A program made the translations under genes and the position numbers. The notes under the pieces are model-generated. The model was not told where the DNA came from. It made no database searches and saw only the letters and a program-made list of their open reading frames with translations. Shown one piece after another: positions 39,246 through 49,291 of a stretch of 59,985 bases of DNA; position 1 is the stretch's first letter, and each line of letters begins with the position of its first letter. The stretch spans positions 1-59,985 of the forward strand of contig JANXNS010000221.1 in NCBI GenBank assembly GCA_025353965.1, read 5' to 3'. This DNA comes from Aquihabitans sp. GTDB taxonomy: Bacteria > Actinomycetota > Acidimicrobiia > Acidimicrobiales > Iamiaceae.

Positions 39246-42152
39246 ATGTCCGACGTCACGGCGCTCCTCTGCAGTGCCGGTGTGGAGTGCACGTTCATCC
39301 CCGGTGACCTGGCCCGTTCGGGCCGCTTGGCCGTCTGGTACGGCCGCGATATCCCGCGCCGAAACGACGTTGCCGAAGGTTCCACCGGCCACGTCGACAT
39401 GATCTTGCCGACGGGGGAAACCCTGCGCCGGGTCAACATTCCCGTCATGTGGGTTCCGGTGGCCGACGCCATCGATGCCCTCGTCGCCTTGCCCGCCGGA
39501 GCACCCTCGGCCCGATCTACCCATGCCTGGGCCCATGCCACTCGCGCTGCGCTCCAACTGGTTGCCCGCGGCCGCCTGCTGCCCACTGCTGACGCCGATG
39601 GCACCGACGTCTGGCGGGTCGGCCCTCTCGACACCACCGATGTGGCGTACTGGAACAACCTCGCCGCCGCGCTCCCCCCGCACGCCCATGCCACCGAGGT
39701 CCACGACAGCGCACCGCGGCGAGTGGCTTCGCCGCCATGGCTCCTGGCCCGCTACCGCGATGCCGTGGCCGACGCCTACGTCCGCACCGCGGGGGCGGCC
39801 GCCGCGGCCGGGCACACGCCGTTCGCCGCCCAGGAACGGGTGACCGTCGCCGGGTCCGCCACCTGGCTGGTGGCCACGGCCACCGCCACTACCACCGAGA
39901 TCACCGTCGCCCTTCGGGTCGATACCGGCGAGGAACCCGCTCCGACCGAGGCAGACCCCGAGTCCGAACCCGACGACCCCGACACCCCGGCGATCAGCCC
40001 CCCGATGGCGGCCGCTCATGCCCCCGACGAGATCGGCTCCGGCGGTGGGTTCCGGGCCGTCCTACAAATCGGGAGCCACCGCGATCCGAGCCTGGTACTC
40101 GATGCCGCCGAACTCTGGGCGGCTCCCCATGCTGTGGCCGCCCGGTTCGGGCCCGGAGTGGAGGACGAAGTGCTCTTGGCCCTGCGGCGCGGTGCCCGGG
40201 TGTGGGAGCCCATGAGCCGGCTCTTAGCGGAGGCAAAACCTCACACGCTCGACCTCAGCGCCGCCGAAGTCGACGACCTGCTGGGTCCGCTGGCCGACGA
40301 TTTGGCCGGCAGCGGGATCGACGTGCTCTGGCCCGCAGGCCTGCTCACCCCCGTCAAGGTCGCACCCACAGTTACCAGCGCGGCGCCCACCGCGGACCGG
40401 GCCGCCGGGCTCGGGCTCGACGGTCTGTGCGAGCTCCGGTGGACCGCAACAGTGGACGGCGAACAACTCACCGACGACGAACTCCACGAACTAGCCACGG
40501 CCAAGCGTTCCGTCATCCGGCTCCGAGGCCGATGGGTCCGGGCCGATCCCGAGCGACTCAGCCGCCTACGCAAGCGCCACAAAGTCACTGCCGGCGCGGC
40601 CCTCGCCGCCGCCCTAGGCGGCGATCTGCTGATCGACGGCGAGACCGTGTCCGCCACCGTCGAAGGCCCGATCGCCACGTTGGCCGAGCGGCTCAAGCGG
40701 GCCGAGGAACAACGCGAAGTTGAGCCACCCGAAGATCTCAAGGCTGTGCTTCGGCCCTACCAACGCCAAGGCCTGTCGTGGTTGGCCAACATGGCCGACA
40801 TCGGGTTCGGCGGGATCCTGGCCGACGACATGGGCCTGGGCAAGACCGTCCAACTGCTCGCCCTGCACCTCCTGCGGCGGCCCACCGCCAAGCCCACGTT
40901 GGTGGTGTGCCCGGTGTCAGTCGTGGCCAACTGGTCCCGGGAATCCGCCCGGTTTGCCCCATCGGTGCCGATCGTTCGCTTCCACGGCAGCAGCCGCAAC
41001 CTGAGCGATCTTCCTCTCGACGCCATCGTGCTCACCACCTACGGCGTCGTTCGGCGCCAGGCTGCGGCCCTGGCCGAGGTGGGCTGGGGGCTGGTAGCGG
41101 CGGACGAGGCCCAGAACATCAAGAACCCCATGTCCCGCACGGCTCGGGCCATCCGTACCATCCCGGCCGATGCTCGCTTTGCGCTCACCGGTACGCCGGT
41201 GGAGAACCGCCTCGTGGACCTCTGGGCCCTGCTGGACTGGACAACGCCCGGCCTGCTCGGCCCCCTGGAGCGGTTCCGCCATGAGATGGCGGTCCCTGTC
41301 GAGCGGGACCAGGACCCCGAGGCGGCGGCCGCGCTGGCCCGGCTGGTGCGGCCGTTTGTGCTGCGTCGGCGCAAGATCGACCCGGGCATTGCCCCCGAAC
41401 TCCCACCCAAGACTGAAACCGACCGGGTGGTGCCGCTCACCGCGGAGCAGGCAACGCTCTATGCCGCAATGGTCGACGAGATCATGGATCAGGTCGAGAA
41501 GGCCGAGGGCATGTCCCGCCGGGGCCTCGTGCTGAAACTGCTCAGCGGCCTCAAACAGATCTGCAACCACCCGGCCCAATTCCTGCACCAACCAGGGCCG
41601 CTTTCGGGCCGATCCGGCAAGTTCGACGCCGTCTCGGAACTCATCGACACGATCGTGGCCGGAGGCGAATCGGTCCTGGTCTTCACCCAGTTCGTGACCA
41701 TGGGCAAGCTGCTCGAAAAACACCTGGCCCGGCCCGATCGACCGGTCGAATTTCTCCACGGGTCGGTGGCCATGACCAAGCGCCAGGACATGGTCGATCG
41801 CCTTCAATCTGGCCAAACCCCGGTCCTCGTGATCTCGGTAAAGGCCGGCGGGACCGGCCTCAACCTGACCAAGGCCACCCATGTCATCCATTACGACCGG
41901 TGGTGGAACCCGGCCGTGGAAGACCAAGCCAGCGACCGCGCCTGGCGCATTGGCCAGGATCGCCCCGTGCAGATCCACCGCATGATTTGCGAGGGCACGG
42001 TCGAGGACCGGATCGCGCAGATGCTCACCGCCAAGCGGACCCTGGCCGATGCCGTCGTCACCACCGGCGAGGGCTGGGTCGGCGAACTCGGCGACGATGA
42101 CTTGCGGGCCTTGGTGGCCCTCAGCGCCGATGACGGCGAGGGCTGGTCATGA
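39246..42152 (+). CDS. SNF2/DEAD-box family helicase
   Basis: GGILADDMGLGKTVQLLALHLLRR, VAADEAQNIKNP, ALTGTPVENRLVDLWALLDW, LVFTQFVTMGKLLEKHL, DRAWRIGQDRPVQIHRMI. Confidence 0.96.
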   Translation: MSDVTALLCSAGVECTFIPGDLARSGRLAVWYGRDIPRRNDVAEGSTGHVDMILPTGETLRRVNIPVMWVPVADAIDALVALPAGAPSARSTHAWAHATRAALQLVARGRLLPTADADGTDVWRVGPLDTTDVAYWNNLAAALPPHAHATEVHDSAPRRVASPPWLLARYRDAVADAYVRTAGAAAAAGHTPFAAQERVTVAGSATWLVATATATTTEITVALRVDTGEEPAPTEADPESEPDDPDTPAISPPMAAAHAPDEIGSGGGFRAVLQIGSHRDPSLVLDAAELWAAPHAVAARFGPGVEDEVLLALRRGARVWEPMSRLLAEAKPHTLDLSAAEVDDLLGPLADDLAGSGIDVLWPAGLLTPVKVAPTVTSAAPTADRAAGLGLDGLCELRWTATVDGEQLTDDELHELATAKRSVIRLRGRWVRADPERLSRLRKRHKVTAGAALAAALGGDLLIDGETVSATVEGPIATLAERLKRAEEQREVEPPEDLKAVLRPYQRQGLSWLANMADIGFGGILADDMGLGKTVQLLALHLLRRPTAKPTLVVCPVSVVANWSRESARFAPSVPIVRFHGSSRNLSDLPLDAIVLTTYGVVRRQAAALAEVGWGLVAADEAQNIKNPMSRTARAIRTIPADARFALTGTPVENRLVDLWALLDWTTPGLLGPLERFRHEMAVPVERDQDPEAAAALARLVRPFVLRRRKIDPGIAPELPPKTETDRVVPLTAEQATLYAAMVDEIMDQVEKAEGMSRRGLVLKLLSGLKQICNHPAQFLHQPGPLSGRSGKFDAVSELIDTIVAGGESVLVFTQFVTMGKLLEKHLARPDRPVEFLHGSVAMTKRQDMVDRLQSGQTPVLVISVKAGGTGLNLTKATHVIHYDRWWNPAVEDQASDRAWRIGQDRPVQIHRMICEGTVEDRIAQMLTAKRTLADAVVTTGEGWVGELGDDDLRALVALSADDGEGWS

Positions 42153-43381
42153 CCCAGCAATTCGGCCACACGTGGTGGGGGCGAGCCTGGGTCGACGCCT
42201 TGGAGAAGCGCGCCTCGCTCGATCCGAACCGCCTGCCGCGGGGCCGGACCTACGCCCGCCAAGACCGCGTCACCAGCCTCACCCTCGAGCCAGGAATGGT
42301 GGCCGCCTCAGTCCGCGGCAGCCGACGGCTCAACTACCGAACCCACATTGAGGTTCGGATCTACGGGGACGAAGAGTGGGCCAAGGTGGTGGCCACCATT
42401 GCCAGCCGAGCGGGCCATACCGCCGCGCTGCTGGACGGAGATCTTGACCCCGGCGTGGTGGACGACGCGCGGGAGGCCGGCATCGAGCTACTCCCCGCCA
42501 AGGGAGACCTCAAACCGCGCTGCTCGTGCCCCGACGCCGCCAAGACCTGCAAGCACGCCGCCGCCGTCTGTTACCTGGTGGCCGAAGCACTCGACGATGA
42601 CCCGTTCATGCTGTTCACACTGCGCGGCCGGACCAAAGAACAGCTCCTGGCCGAGCTGCGCGCGCACCGTTGCGGGCTCGGGGCCGAAACCCGCGGTGAC
42701 GGCCTCGATCCCGATGCCGATGCCCTCGCCGCGCTGGTGGCCGCCGGGCCCCAAGGCGCGGGGGCGGACCCAGGCGTGGTCGCACGCGAGGCCTGGGCCC
42801 AGCCCCCGGGGCCGGTCCCGCCCGTTCCCGACGCACCGGCCCGGCCCGGGAGCCCGGCAGCATGGCCCGCTGACCCACCCCCCGGTGCGCCGTTCGATAC
42901 GCCCGGACTGCTGATCCTGGCCACCGATGCGGCCCGCCGAGCGTGGACGCAGCTCCGCGGCGACGGCGACAGCGCGCTGGCCCTCAGCCGAGACGCCGAC
43001 CAAGCCCGCCGCGGGGCTGACCGACTTGATGGCGGCACCAACGCTGATCCGTCGACCGACGAAGCACCACGAAACCGGGGCGACCTCACCCACCGTGCCC
43101 TCGCCTGGCGCTATGGCAACGAAGCCGGGCTGGCCGTACTGGACGAAGCCCCGTGGCGTCCGCCGTTGGCTATCATGGCCGCCGCCCGAGCCGCCGTGGA
43201 AGAAGCGGGCGTATCGCCGTCGGTCATCACCGTGAACAACAACCGGATCACCGGCCCCGGCTTCCAACTTCGCCTCTCCCGAGCCGGTTCCTGGTGGCGG
43301 TTCGAGAAACACAAGAACCGGTGGGAAGTTGCTTCCCCACCGGCCGAATCACCCGACGATCTCTTCTCCCCCACCAACTAA
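42149..43381 (+). CDS. SWIM zinc finger protein
   Basis: CSCPDAAKTCKHAAAVCYLVAEALDDDPFMLFTLRGR; ATGA overlap with helicase. Confidence 0.93.
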   Translation: MTQQFGHTWWGRAWVDALEKRASLDPNRLPRGRTYARQDRVTSLTLEPGMVAASVRGSRRLNYRTHIEVRIYGDEEWAKVVATIASRAGHTAALLDGDLDPGVVDDAREAGIELLPAKGDLKPRCSCPDAAKTCKHAAAVCYLVAEALDDDPFMLFTLRGRTKEQLLAELRAHRCGLGAETRGDGLDPDADALAALVAAGPQGAGADPGVVAREAWAQPPGPVPPVPDAPARPGSPAAWPADPPPGAPFDTPGLLILATDAARRAWTQLRGDGDSALALSRDADQARRGADRLDGGTNADPSTDEAPRNRGDLTHRALAWRYGNEAGLAVLDEAPWRPPLAIMAAARAAVEEAGVSPSVITVNNNRITGPGFQLRLSRAGSWWRFEKHKNRWEVASPPAESPDDLFSPTN

Positions 43382-44149
43382 CTGACGAGCGTTCGTGGTG
43401 AAGTGGCGGGTGAGCGCTTGTCTGGTCTCTGTGCCCAAAACGACCGGGGTGAGCATGGGCTCAACGAGGTGGCGACGCCAGGTGATCGTTGTCCCATCGA
43501 GCACGAACGGCGCGGTCACCCAACCGGGCTGAACCATCTCGAAACACAACACACCACGGACCACCACCGCCGTGAACTCCGATGCTTGCAGAAGCGATGC
43601 CACCCCGTTGGTCCGCTCCTGGCTCGCCGCCAGCAGATCCGACCGGTCGGCGTCAGCGATAAAGAGACGCTGGTCCGAGGTGAACCAGTCTCCTAGATCA
43701 CGCCGTTCGAGCTTGCCGTCCAGCGCGGGCACCGCGTGCACCACCCACACGCCATTGGCAGCGATGACCAAGTGGTCCACGACCACCTGTGGGGGGCTGA
43801 CAGTGAGACCGTGCAGAACCTCGATCCCATGGATGCGAGCCGCTTCCAGCATCTGGCCAATTCGCCCCTCGCCCATGTCGCCACGGTCGAGCACCTCGGC
43901 CGCCTCCGGCTCGGCGTCATGGGCCGAGGTGAGGAGCAGCCCGGAGTGACCGAGTTCATGAAGCGACCTCTTTCCCATTCCGGGCGGGGCCAGCCTGAGC
44001 ACCGGCGCTTCGACCGCTTGCCCGAGACGTCGGCAGGTCGAGCAGGTTGCTTCCGCAGTGGATTCATCCCACCAGGCCTCTGTGCGTGGGGGCAACTTGC
44101 TCCTACAGCTCTGGCACAAGGCCCGGGAGCGGAGGACGATCAACTGCAT
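43349..44149 (-). CDS. zinc-ribbon plus NERD (nuclease-related) domain protein
   Basis: CQSC...CSTC pair; GEGRIGQMLEAARIHGIEVLHGLTVSPPQVVVDHLVIAANGVWVVHA. Confidence 0.75.
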   Translation of the reverse strand: MQLIVLRSRALCQSCRSKLPPRTEAWWDESTAEATCSTCRRLGQAVEAPVLRLAPPGMGKRSLHELGHSGLLLTSAHDAEPEAAEVLDRGDMGEGRIGQMLEAARIHGIEVLHGLTVSPPQVVVDHLVIAANGVWVVHAVPALDGKLERRDLGDWFTSDQRLFIADADRSDLLAASQERTNGVASLLQASEFTAVVVRGVLCFEMVQPGWVTAPFVLDGTTITWRRHLVEPMLTPVVLGTETRQALTRHFTTNARQLVGGGEEIVG

Positions 44150-44306
44150 CCACCCCTATCGGATCGAGCTGTCCATTTTGAATGTGATCGGATCGATCCG
44201 GTCCCAGTTCTTCGATTGCCGCGGCGAGCCGGGCCAGCGGGGTCACGACCAGTGGTAGAAATCGGCGGTCCGGCGCGGCCGGGCACCCCCACCCAGGAGA
44301 CGGCTC

Positions 44307-45269
44307 ATGAGCGACGCACCGCGGACCGATGACGGCAAGCCCATCGGCGGATGGGTGCTCAAGGCGGACCCCTCCGTGTTCGACGTGAGCCAGATGCTTC
44401 AGGATTTTGGGCAGGTATTCCGTTATCCGGTCGAACCCGGCGCCCGGGCGGACCTCATGGACGCGGGCCAGCCCTGCTTCCTGTTTCAGAGTGATACCTC
44501 ACGGGTCGTGGGTATTTGGGCGGTGGGCGAGGTGGTGGCCACCTGCTTCTCCGCCCCGCTTGACCCCGACGACGTAGCAGCGGGCGAGCAGCTGTTCGCT
44601 GAGGTCGAGCTGGTGCCGCTGGAGAAGGGCATCTCGATCGACAAGATCAAGGCCCACAAGGTGTTGGCCCAGAGCGAGCTGGTGTCTGACCCGAAACACG
44701 CCAACCCAATCGTGCTTCGGCCTGAAGAGGTCCGAGCCCTGGAAGAATTTGACTTCGCGTTCGTGGAGCCGACCGAGGAGCAAGCCGAGAACCTGGCCGA
44801 GGCCCTCGACGAAGAAACCGGGCTCATCTTCCAGCTCGTTGGGGTGGACCGAAGCTTCGGCATTCTCGATGACGGCAGTGACGACGGACTGCTGTCGGTG
44901 GTGACCGTAAACGATGAAGGCGCCTACGAACTCGGTCGATACCAAGAGTTTGGCGACGCGTTGGATCTGATCCTCCTCCAGGCCCCAGACCTTGAGCTGG
45001 AAGACCCCATCCCTGCAACCGATGGTCTCCCCGACGGCAACCCCGTCGCCGTCCTCCAAACCGATGACGGCATGCTCGGCCTCTATCTCACGGCACCAGA
45101 CACGTTCGACCTCTACGACCCCGATGAACCCGAAGAGAACGGCGTTCTGGCCCCCATAGGCCGATTCGATTCACTCGCCGCGGCCCTGGCGGGCCTGATC
45201 GAAGCCATCGAGGAGGTCGACGAAGAGTTCGCCGATGACGATGACGATGCGGCACCGACCGAGGATTGA
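44307..45269 (+). CDS. protein with EVE/PUA-like N-terminal domain and acidic C-terminus
   Basis: GGWVLKADPSVFDVSQMLQDFGQ...GQPCFLFQSDTSRVVGIWAVGEVV...; C-terminus EEFADDDDDAAPTED. Confidence 0.6.
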   Translation: MSDAPRTDDGKPIGGWVLKADPSVFDVSQMLQDFGQVFRYPVEPGARADLMDAGQPCFLFQSDTSRVVGIWAVGEVVATCFSAPLDPDDVAAGEQLFAEVELVPLEKGISIDKIKAHKVLAQSELVSDPKHANPIVLRPEEVRALEEFDFAFVEPTEEQAENLAEALDEETGLIFQLVGVDRSFGILDDGSDDGLLSVVTVNDEGAYELGRYQEFGDALDLILLQAPDLELEDPIPATDGLPDGNPVAVLQTDDGMLGLYLTAPDTFDLYDPDEPEENGVLAPIGRFDSLAAALAGLIEAIEEVDEEFADDDDDAAPTED

Positions 45270-45272
45270 CGG

Positions 45273-46331
45273 TCAGCCCGGCACCGCCGGGAGGTCAGGC
45301 CGCAAAGCCACGACATGCTTGGGGTCCAACCTGACCCAGAGGCGATTGCCGACCGCTGGCGGGCTCCCAACGTGGACCCGCAGCAACACGTCCGGCGCTC
45401 CGACAACGGCAACGCCCAGGGTGATCTGCGACGTTGCCCCCCGGAACTGCACCGCGGTCACCACCGCGCGGCGGCCGGCGACCCCAGGCGCACCTGGACC
45501 AGGGCTGGCCTCCAGCGAAATGGCCGCCTCCCGAACGACCACCGAATGGGTGCCATCACCGATACCCAGAGCCGCCGCCACTGCCGGGCCAAGCACGTTC
45601 TCATGGCCTAGGAACGCAGCCGTGAACTCGGTTTGCGGGTCCGCCCAAACCTGGGCGGCCGGGCCATCGCGAACGATTCGGCCGGACCGCATGACCACCA
45701 GGCGGTCCGCCACTGCGTAGGCCTCCTCCTGATCATGGGTGACGTGAATGGCCGCCAACCCGAGCCCGGTCAATACGGCCCGAAGATCGCGGGCCAACCG
45801 GTCTCGAAGCGTTCGGTCCAGCGACCCGAGCGGCTCATCAAGCAGAAGGAGCCGCGGCGCAGGCGCCAGCGAACGAGCCAGCGCCACCCGCTGCGCTTCA
45901 CCTCCCGACAACGTCTCGACCGTTCTGGCCTCGAACCCACCCAGGCCCACCAACTCCAGAACCTCTGCCACCCGCCGCTCCCGCCCCGCCCGATCCGCCC
46001 CCTGCATCCGCACACCAAAGCCCACGTTGTCCCCCACACAACGATGTGGGAACAGAGCATGGTCTTGGAACATCAGGCCGAAGGAACGTTCGTGAACAGC
46101 CCGGCGAGTGAGGTCGGCGCCGTCCCACGCCACCCGCCCCGCGTCAGCGATCTCCAGCCCCGCCAGCACGCGAAGCAACGTGCTTTTCCCGCAACCGCTT
46201 GGCCCCACCAAGGCAACGATCTCGCCGGGGCCCACCGATAGCGAAACATCGTCGACCGCAACCGTCGTTCCAAACCGCACGGTAAGGCGCTCCGCCACCA
46301 GCCCCGGCCCATATACACGCGCGGTCACCAT
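45273..46331 (-). CDS. ABC transporter ATP-binding protein (thiamine/iron-type)
   Basis: LVGPSGCGKSTLLRVLAG, LSGGEAQRVALARSLAPAPRLLLLDEPLGSLD. Confidence 0.93.
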   Translation of the reverse strand: MVTARVYGPGLVAERLTVRFGTTVAVDDVSLSVGPGEIVALVGPSGCGKSTLLRVLAGLEIADAGRVAWDGADLTRRAVHERSFGLMFQDHALFPHRCVGDNVGFGVRMQGADRAGRERRVAEVLELVGLGGFEARTVETLSGGEAQRVALARSLAPAPRLLLLDEPLGSLDRTLRDRLARDLRAVLTGLGLAAIHVTHDQEEAYAVADRLVVMRSGRIVRDGPAAQVWADPQTEFTAAFLGHENVLGPAVAAALGIGDGTHSVVVREAAISLEASPGPGAPGVAGRRAVVTAVQFRGATSQITLGVAVVGAPDVLLRVHVGSPPAVGNRLWVRLDPKHVVALRPDLPAVPG

Positions 46332-47980
46332 CCGAGCGCGTCCTTGGGGCGCAATCGTTCGATGACCAACACGCTCACGGCGGTGAGCCCAGCGAGCAGC
46401 GTGCCCAGAGCCATGGCCTGGCCCCGCAACACGGCTCCGGGCTGGCCCAACAGCCGGAACATCGCCACCGGCACCGTCGGCGCATCCGGTCGAGTCAAAA
46501 AGGATGTTGCCCCGAACTCACCCAACGAAATGGCGAACGAAAACGCCGCCCCCACCAGCAGGCTGCGGGCCGCGATCGGGAGGTCCACCTCTCGCCGGGC
46601 TCGTGTCGGCGACGCCCCAAGCACCGCAGCCGCCTCCCGCTGGCGGGGGTCGACCGCCCGCAACGACGGAACCAGCGACCGCACCACAAACGGAATACCA
46701 ACCAACGCTTGGGCAATGGGGACGATGATCCGAGACGTCCGCAAGTCCAGCGGTGGCGAATCCAGGGCAATCAACATGCCGAAACCCAAGGTGACTGCCG
46801 ACGTGCCCAACGGGATCATCAAGGCAAGGTGAAGGCCACGACCCGAGCGGCGCCCGGCGTGGACAACCACCACAGAAGCCAGGCCACCAACCAGTACCGC
46901 CAACGCGGTGGCCACCGCCGCATAGGCGAGCGAATTGCGCACCGCAGCCAACGGCGACACGAACAACCCATTGGCACCGCTGGTGCCGAGGCCCCGGTAA
47001 TTTCCGAAGCCGTGGCCGCCACCAACGGCGAGGGAACGCTCGACCAACACGCCCAGAGGGACCACAACCAGCACCAACGCCGGCAGCAGGGCAGCAGCCA
47101 CCCCCAGCGCTTGGCGGACGGAGCGAACGGCTCGGGCCGGAACCGGGCGTCGAGCCACCGCGCCCGACGCCGTGCGCCGTTCCAACCGGTTGATCATCAC
47201 GAGCAGCGCGACCACCGTGAGCAACTGCAAGATGGCCAAGGCGGCCGCGGTGGTGAAGTCCGTCCGCTGGGTGGCATAGCGCCAGATCTCCGTCTCCACC
47301 GTGGGATGCGTTGGGCCCCCCACCGTGAGAATCACGCCAAACGACGTGAAGCAGAACAAGAAAACAATGCCAGCCGCGCTCCAGAGCGCAGGAGCAAGCC
47401 GCGGAATCAGCACCTCCCACGCCACCCGCCAACGATTGGCGCCCAGGACCCGCGCCGCTTCTTCAACCCGGGGGTCCAACAACGCCCAATACCCACCGAC
47501 GATCCGAACGACTACCGCGACGTTGAACACCACGTGGGCTAGCAAGATCGCCCAGACGGTGCCCTGCAGACGCAAGCCGCCATCGGGATCATCCAGCCCG
47601 AACCGTTCGAACGTGGCCTGGAGCGCGGCGCCCACCACCAGCGTCGGCAACACGAACGGAACGATCAACAGGGCACGAAGGAAGCGGCGGCCAGGCACTT
47701 GCACCCTGGCAACCACCCAGGCGGCGGGCAGCCCAGCCAACAAGGTGAGGACCGTTGATGCCACTGCCTGCCACACGGTGAACCACAAGAGCCGGCCCGT
47801 GGAACGGCGACGGATCACCTCGAGCACCGAGCCATCCGAGATGCCCCGGCCAAGGATGGACACCACCGGGTACGCAAAGAACACGCCAAGAAACAGCACC
47901 GGAATGGCGCCTACCAGGAGCCAGGCCAAAGCTGGGCGGGTCCCGACCCGCCGGGTCATCGCAGGACGATCTCGGTCCAC
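46325..47980 (-). CDS. ABC transporter permease, two-fold permease (thiamine-type)
   Basis: Two EAA-like loops: EEAARVLGANRWRVAWEVLIPRLAPAL and REAAAVLGASPTRARREVDLPIAARSLL. Confidence 0.92.
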   Translation of the reverse strand: MDRDRPAMTRRVGTRPALAWLLVGAIPVLFLGVFFAYPVVSILGRGISDGSVLEVIRRRSTGRLLWFTVWQAVASTVLTLLAGLPAAWVVARVQVPGRRFLRALLIVPFVLPTLVVGAALQATFERFGLDDPDGGLRLQGTVWAILLAHVVFNVAVVVRIVGGYWALLDPRVEEAARVLGANRWRVAWEVLIPRLAPALWSAAGIVFLFCFTSFGVILTVGGPTHPTVETEIWRYATQRTDFTTAAALAILQLLTVVALLVMINRLERRTASGAVARRPVPARAVRSVRQALGVAAALLPALVLVVVPLGVLVERSLAVGGGHGFGNYRGLGTSGANGLFVSPLAAVRNSLAYAAVATALAVLVGGLASVVVVHAGRRSGRGLHLALMIPLGTSAVTLGFGMLIALDSPPLDLRTSRIIVPIAQALVGIPFVVRSLVPSLRAVDPRQREAAAVLGASPTRARREVDLPIAARSLLVGAAFSFAISLGEFGATSFLTRPDAPTVPVAMFRLLGQPGAVLRGQAMALGTLLAGLTAVSVLVIERLRPKDALGW

Positions 47981-49125
47981 TTCGCGGTCCAGCCATCTCG
48001 ACCAGCCTCAATCTCGGCCGGGCTCAAGATGAGGGGATGAGCGACGACCGTACGGTTGGCCTGAAACACCGCGGGTACGTGAGCCTGATCGTTGACCGGT
48101 TCCACAAACATGTTCAGCGGGATGTCTTCCTGGAACCGAGGCGACAGCAAATAGTCGAGAAGCTTGGCCGCCGCCTGCGGGTGCTCCGTGCCCCGCAGCA
48201 CCCCGGCAAACTCCACCTGACGGAAGCACGCATCGGCCACCACTCCAATGGCTGGCACCGTCCGGGCCGGATCGGAATACACGACATCGGCCACCGGGCT
48301 CGTGGCATAGGACGTGACGATCGAACGGTCCCCCGAACCGGCCCCGAAAGATCCCTCGTAGGCCTCCTCCCACCCGGCAACGACCTTCACGCCGTTGCTC
48401 CGAAGCTGCTTCCAGTAGTCCTGCCACCCGTCCTCGCCGTACTTGGCGATGGTGGCCAGCAAGAAGGCAAACCCCGGCGATGACGTCTCCGGGTTCTCCG
48501 TCACGAAGTCGTTGGCATACGCCTTCTTGGTCAGATCGTTGAGGCTCGCGGGAGCGGCGCCCGGTTTGGGGAACGCGGCCTTGGAGTAGTTCAGGCAAAC
48601 GTCGCCTACATCGATGGGCGTCACGAGGTGATCGCCATCTTGCTCATAGGCATTCGGCACATGCTTCAAAGCAGCCGGCGCGTAGGGCGTGAAGAGGCCC
48701 GCCCTGGTGCCCCGGCAAAGGAACGTGGTATCGATGCCGAACAGCACGTCGGCCACGGGCTTGCCCGCGGTGAGAATCGACTGGCTCACCAGTGTTCCCG
48801 CATCTCCGCTGGACAGCAGCTTGACCTTGATGCCCGTGTCCTTGGTGAACTGGTCGAAGATTCCGTCCGACACCGCGAAGGAATCGTGGGTAACGAGCTT
48901 GAGGGTGATACCCGAGGTGTCGGCCTTGCTCACCGCGGCCGCGCTGATGGCCTTGGGCACCTGCCCGGGGCGACAGGCGGCTGCTTCGCCGCCTGCAAGC
49001 TCGGCGGTGGGACCAGACGCCACCCCCGGGTCTGGGTCGCTAGTACAACCGGTGAGGAGCGCACCGACGGCGGCGACGGCCACCAGGGCCGACCACGAAC
49101 GGCGGGAAAGGGGGGACGGGCTCAT
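47956..49125 (-). CDS. thiamine ABC transporter substrate-binding lipoprotein
   Basis: LLTGCTSD lipobox; ITLKLVTHDSFAVSDGIFDQFTKDTGIKVKLLSSGDAGTLVSQSILT; preceded by TPP riboswitch. Confidence 0.92.
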   Translation of the reverse strand: MSPSPLSRRSWSALVAVAAVGALLTGCTSDPDPGVASGPTAELAGGEAAACRPGQVPKAISAAAVSKADTSGITLKLVTHDSFAVSDGIFDQFTKDTGIKVKLLSSGDAGTLVSQSILTAGKPVADVLFGIDTTFLCRGTRAGLFTPYAPAALKHVPNAYEQDGDHLVTPIDVGDVCLNYSKAAFPKPGAAPASLNDLTKKAYANDFVTENPETSSPGFAFLLATIAKYGEDGWQDYWKQLRSNGVKVVAGWEEAYEGSFGAGSGDRSIVTSYATSPVADVVYSDPARTVPAIGVVADACFRQVEFAGVLRGTEHPQAAAKLLDYLLSPRFQEDIPLNMFVEPVNDQAHVPAVFQANRTVVAHPLILSPAEIEAGRDGWTAKWTEIVLR

Positions 49126-49128
49126 GAG

Positions 49129-49222
49129 CTACCTCCGCTGGCATTACCCAGATCAGGTTCGCGGGTCGACGGCAAGGGCCACTGGCCAGCCGTCCTCTCA
49201 GCCCGATAGCTCTCGAGCTCCC
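49129..49222 (-). promoter_or_regulatory. TPP riboswitch (THI element)
   Basis: Minus strand: GGGAGCTCGAGAGCTATCGGGCTGAGAGGACGGC...ACCCGCGAACCTGATCTGGGTAATGCCAGCGGAGGTAG, immediately 5' of the ATG. Confidence 0.95.
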
Positions 49223-49291
49223 CGGTTTCGGTTGTTGCTGTGACCCTACCGCCTTCGGGAAAGTCGCGAGCCACCCGATTGGCGGCCCAGC

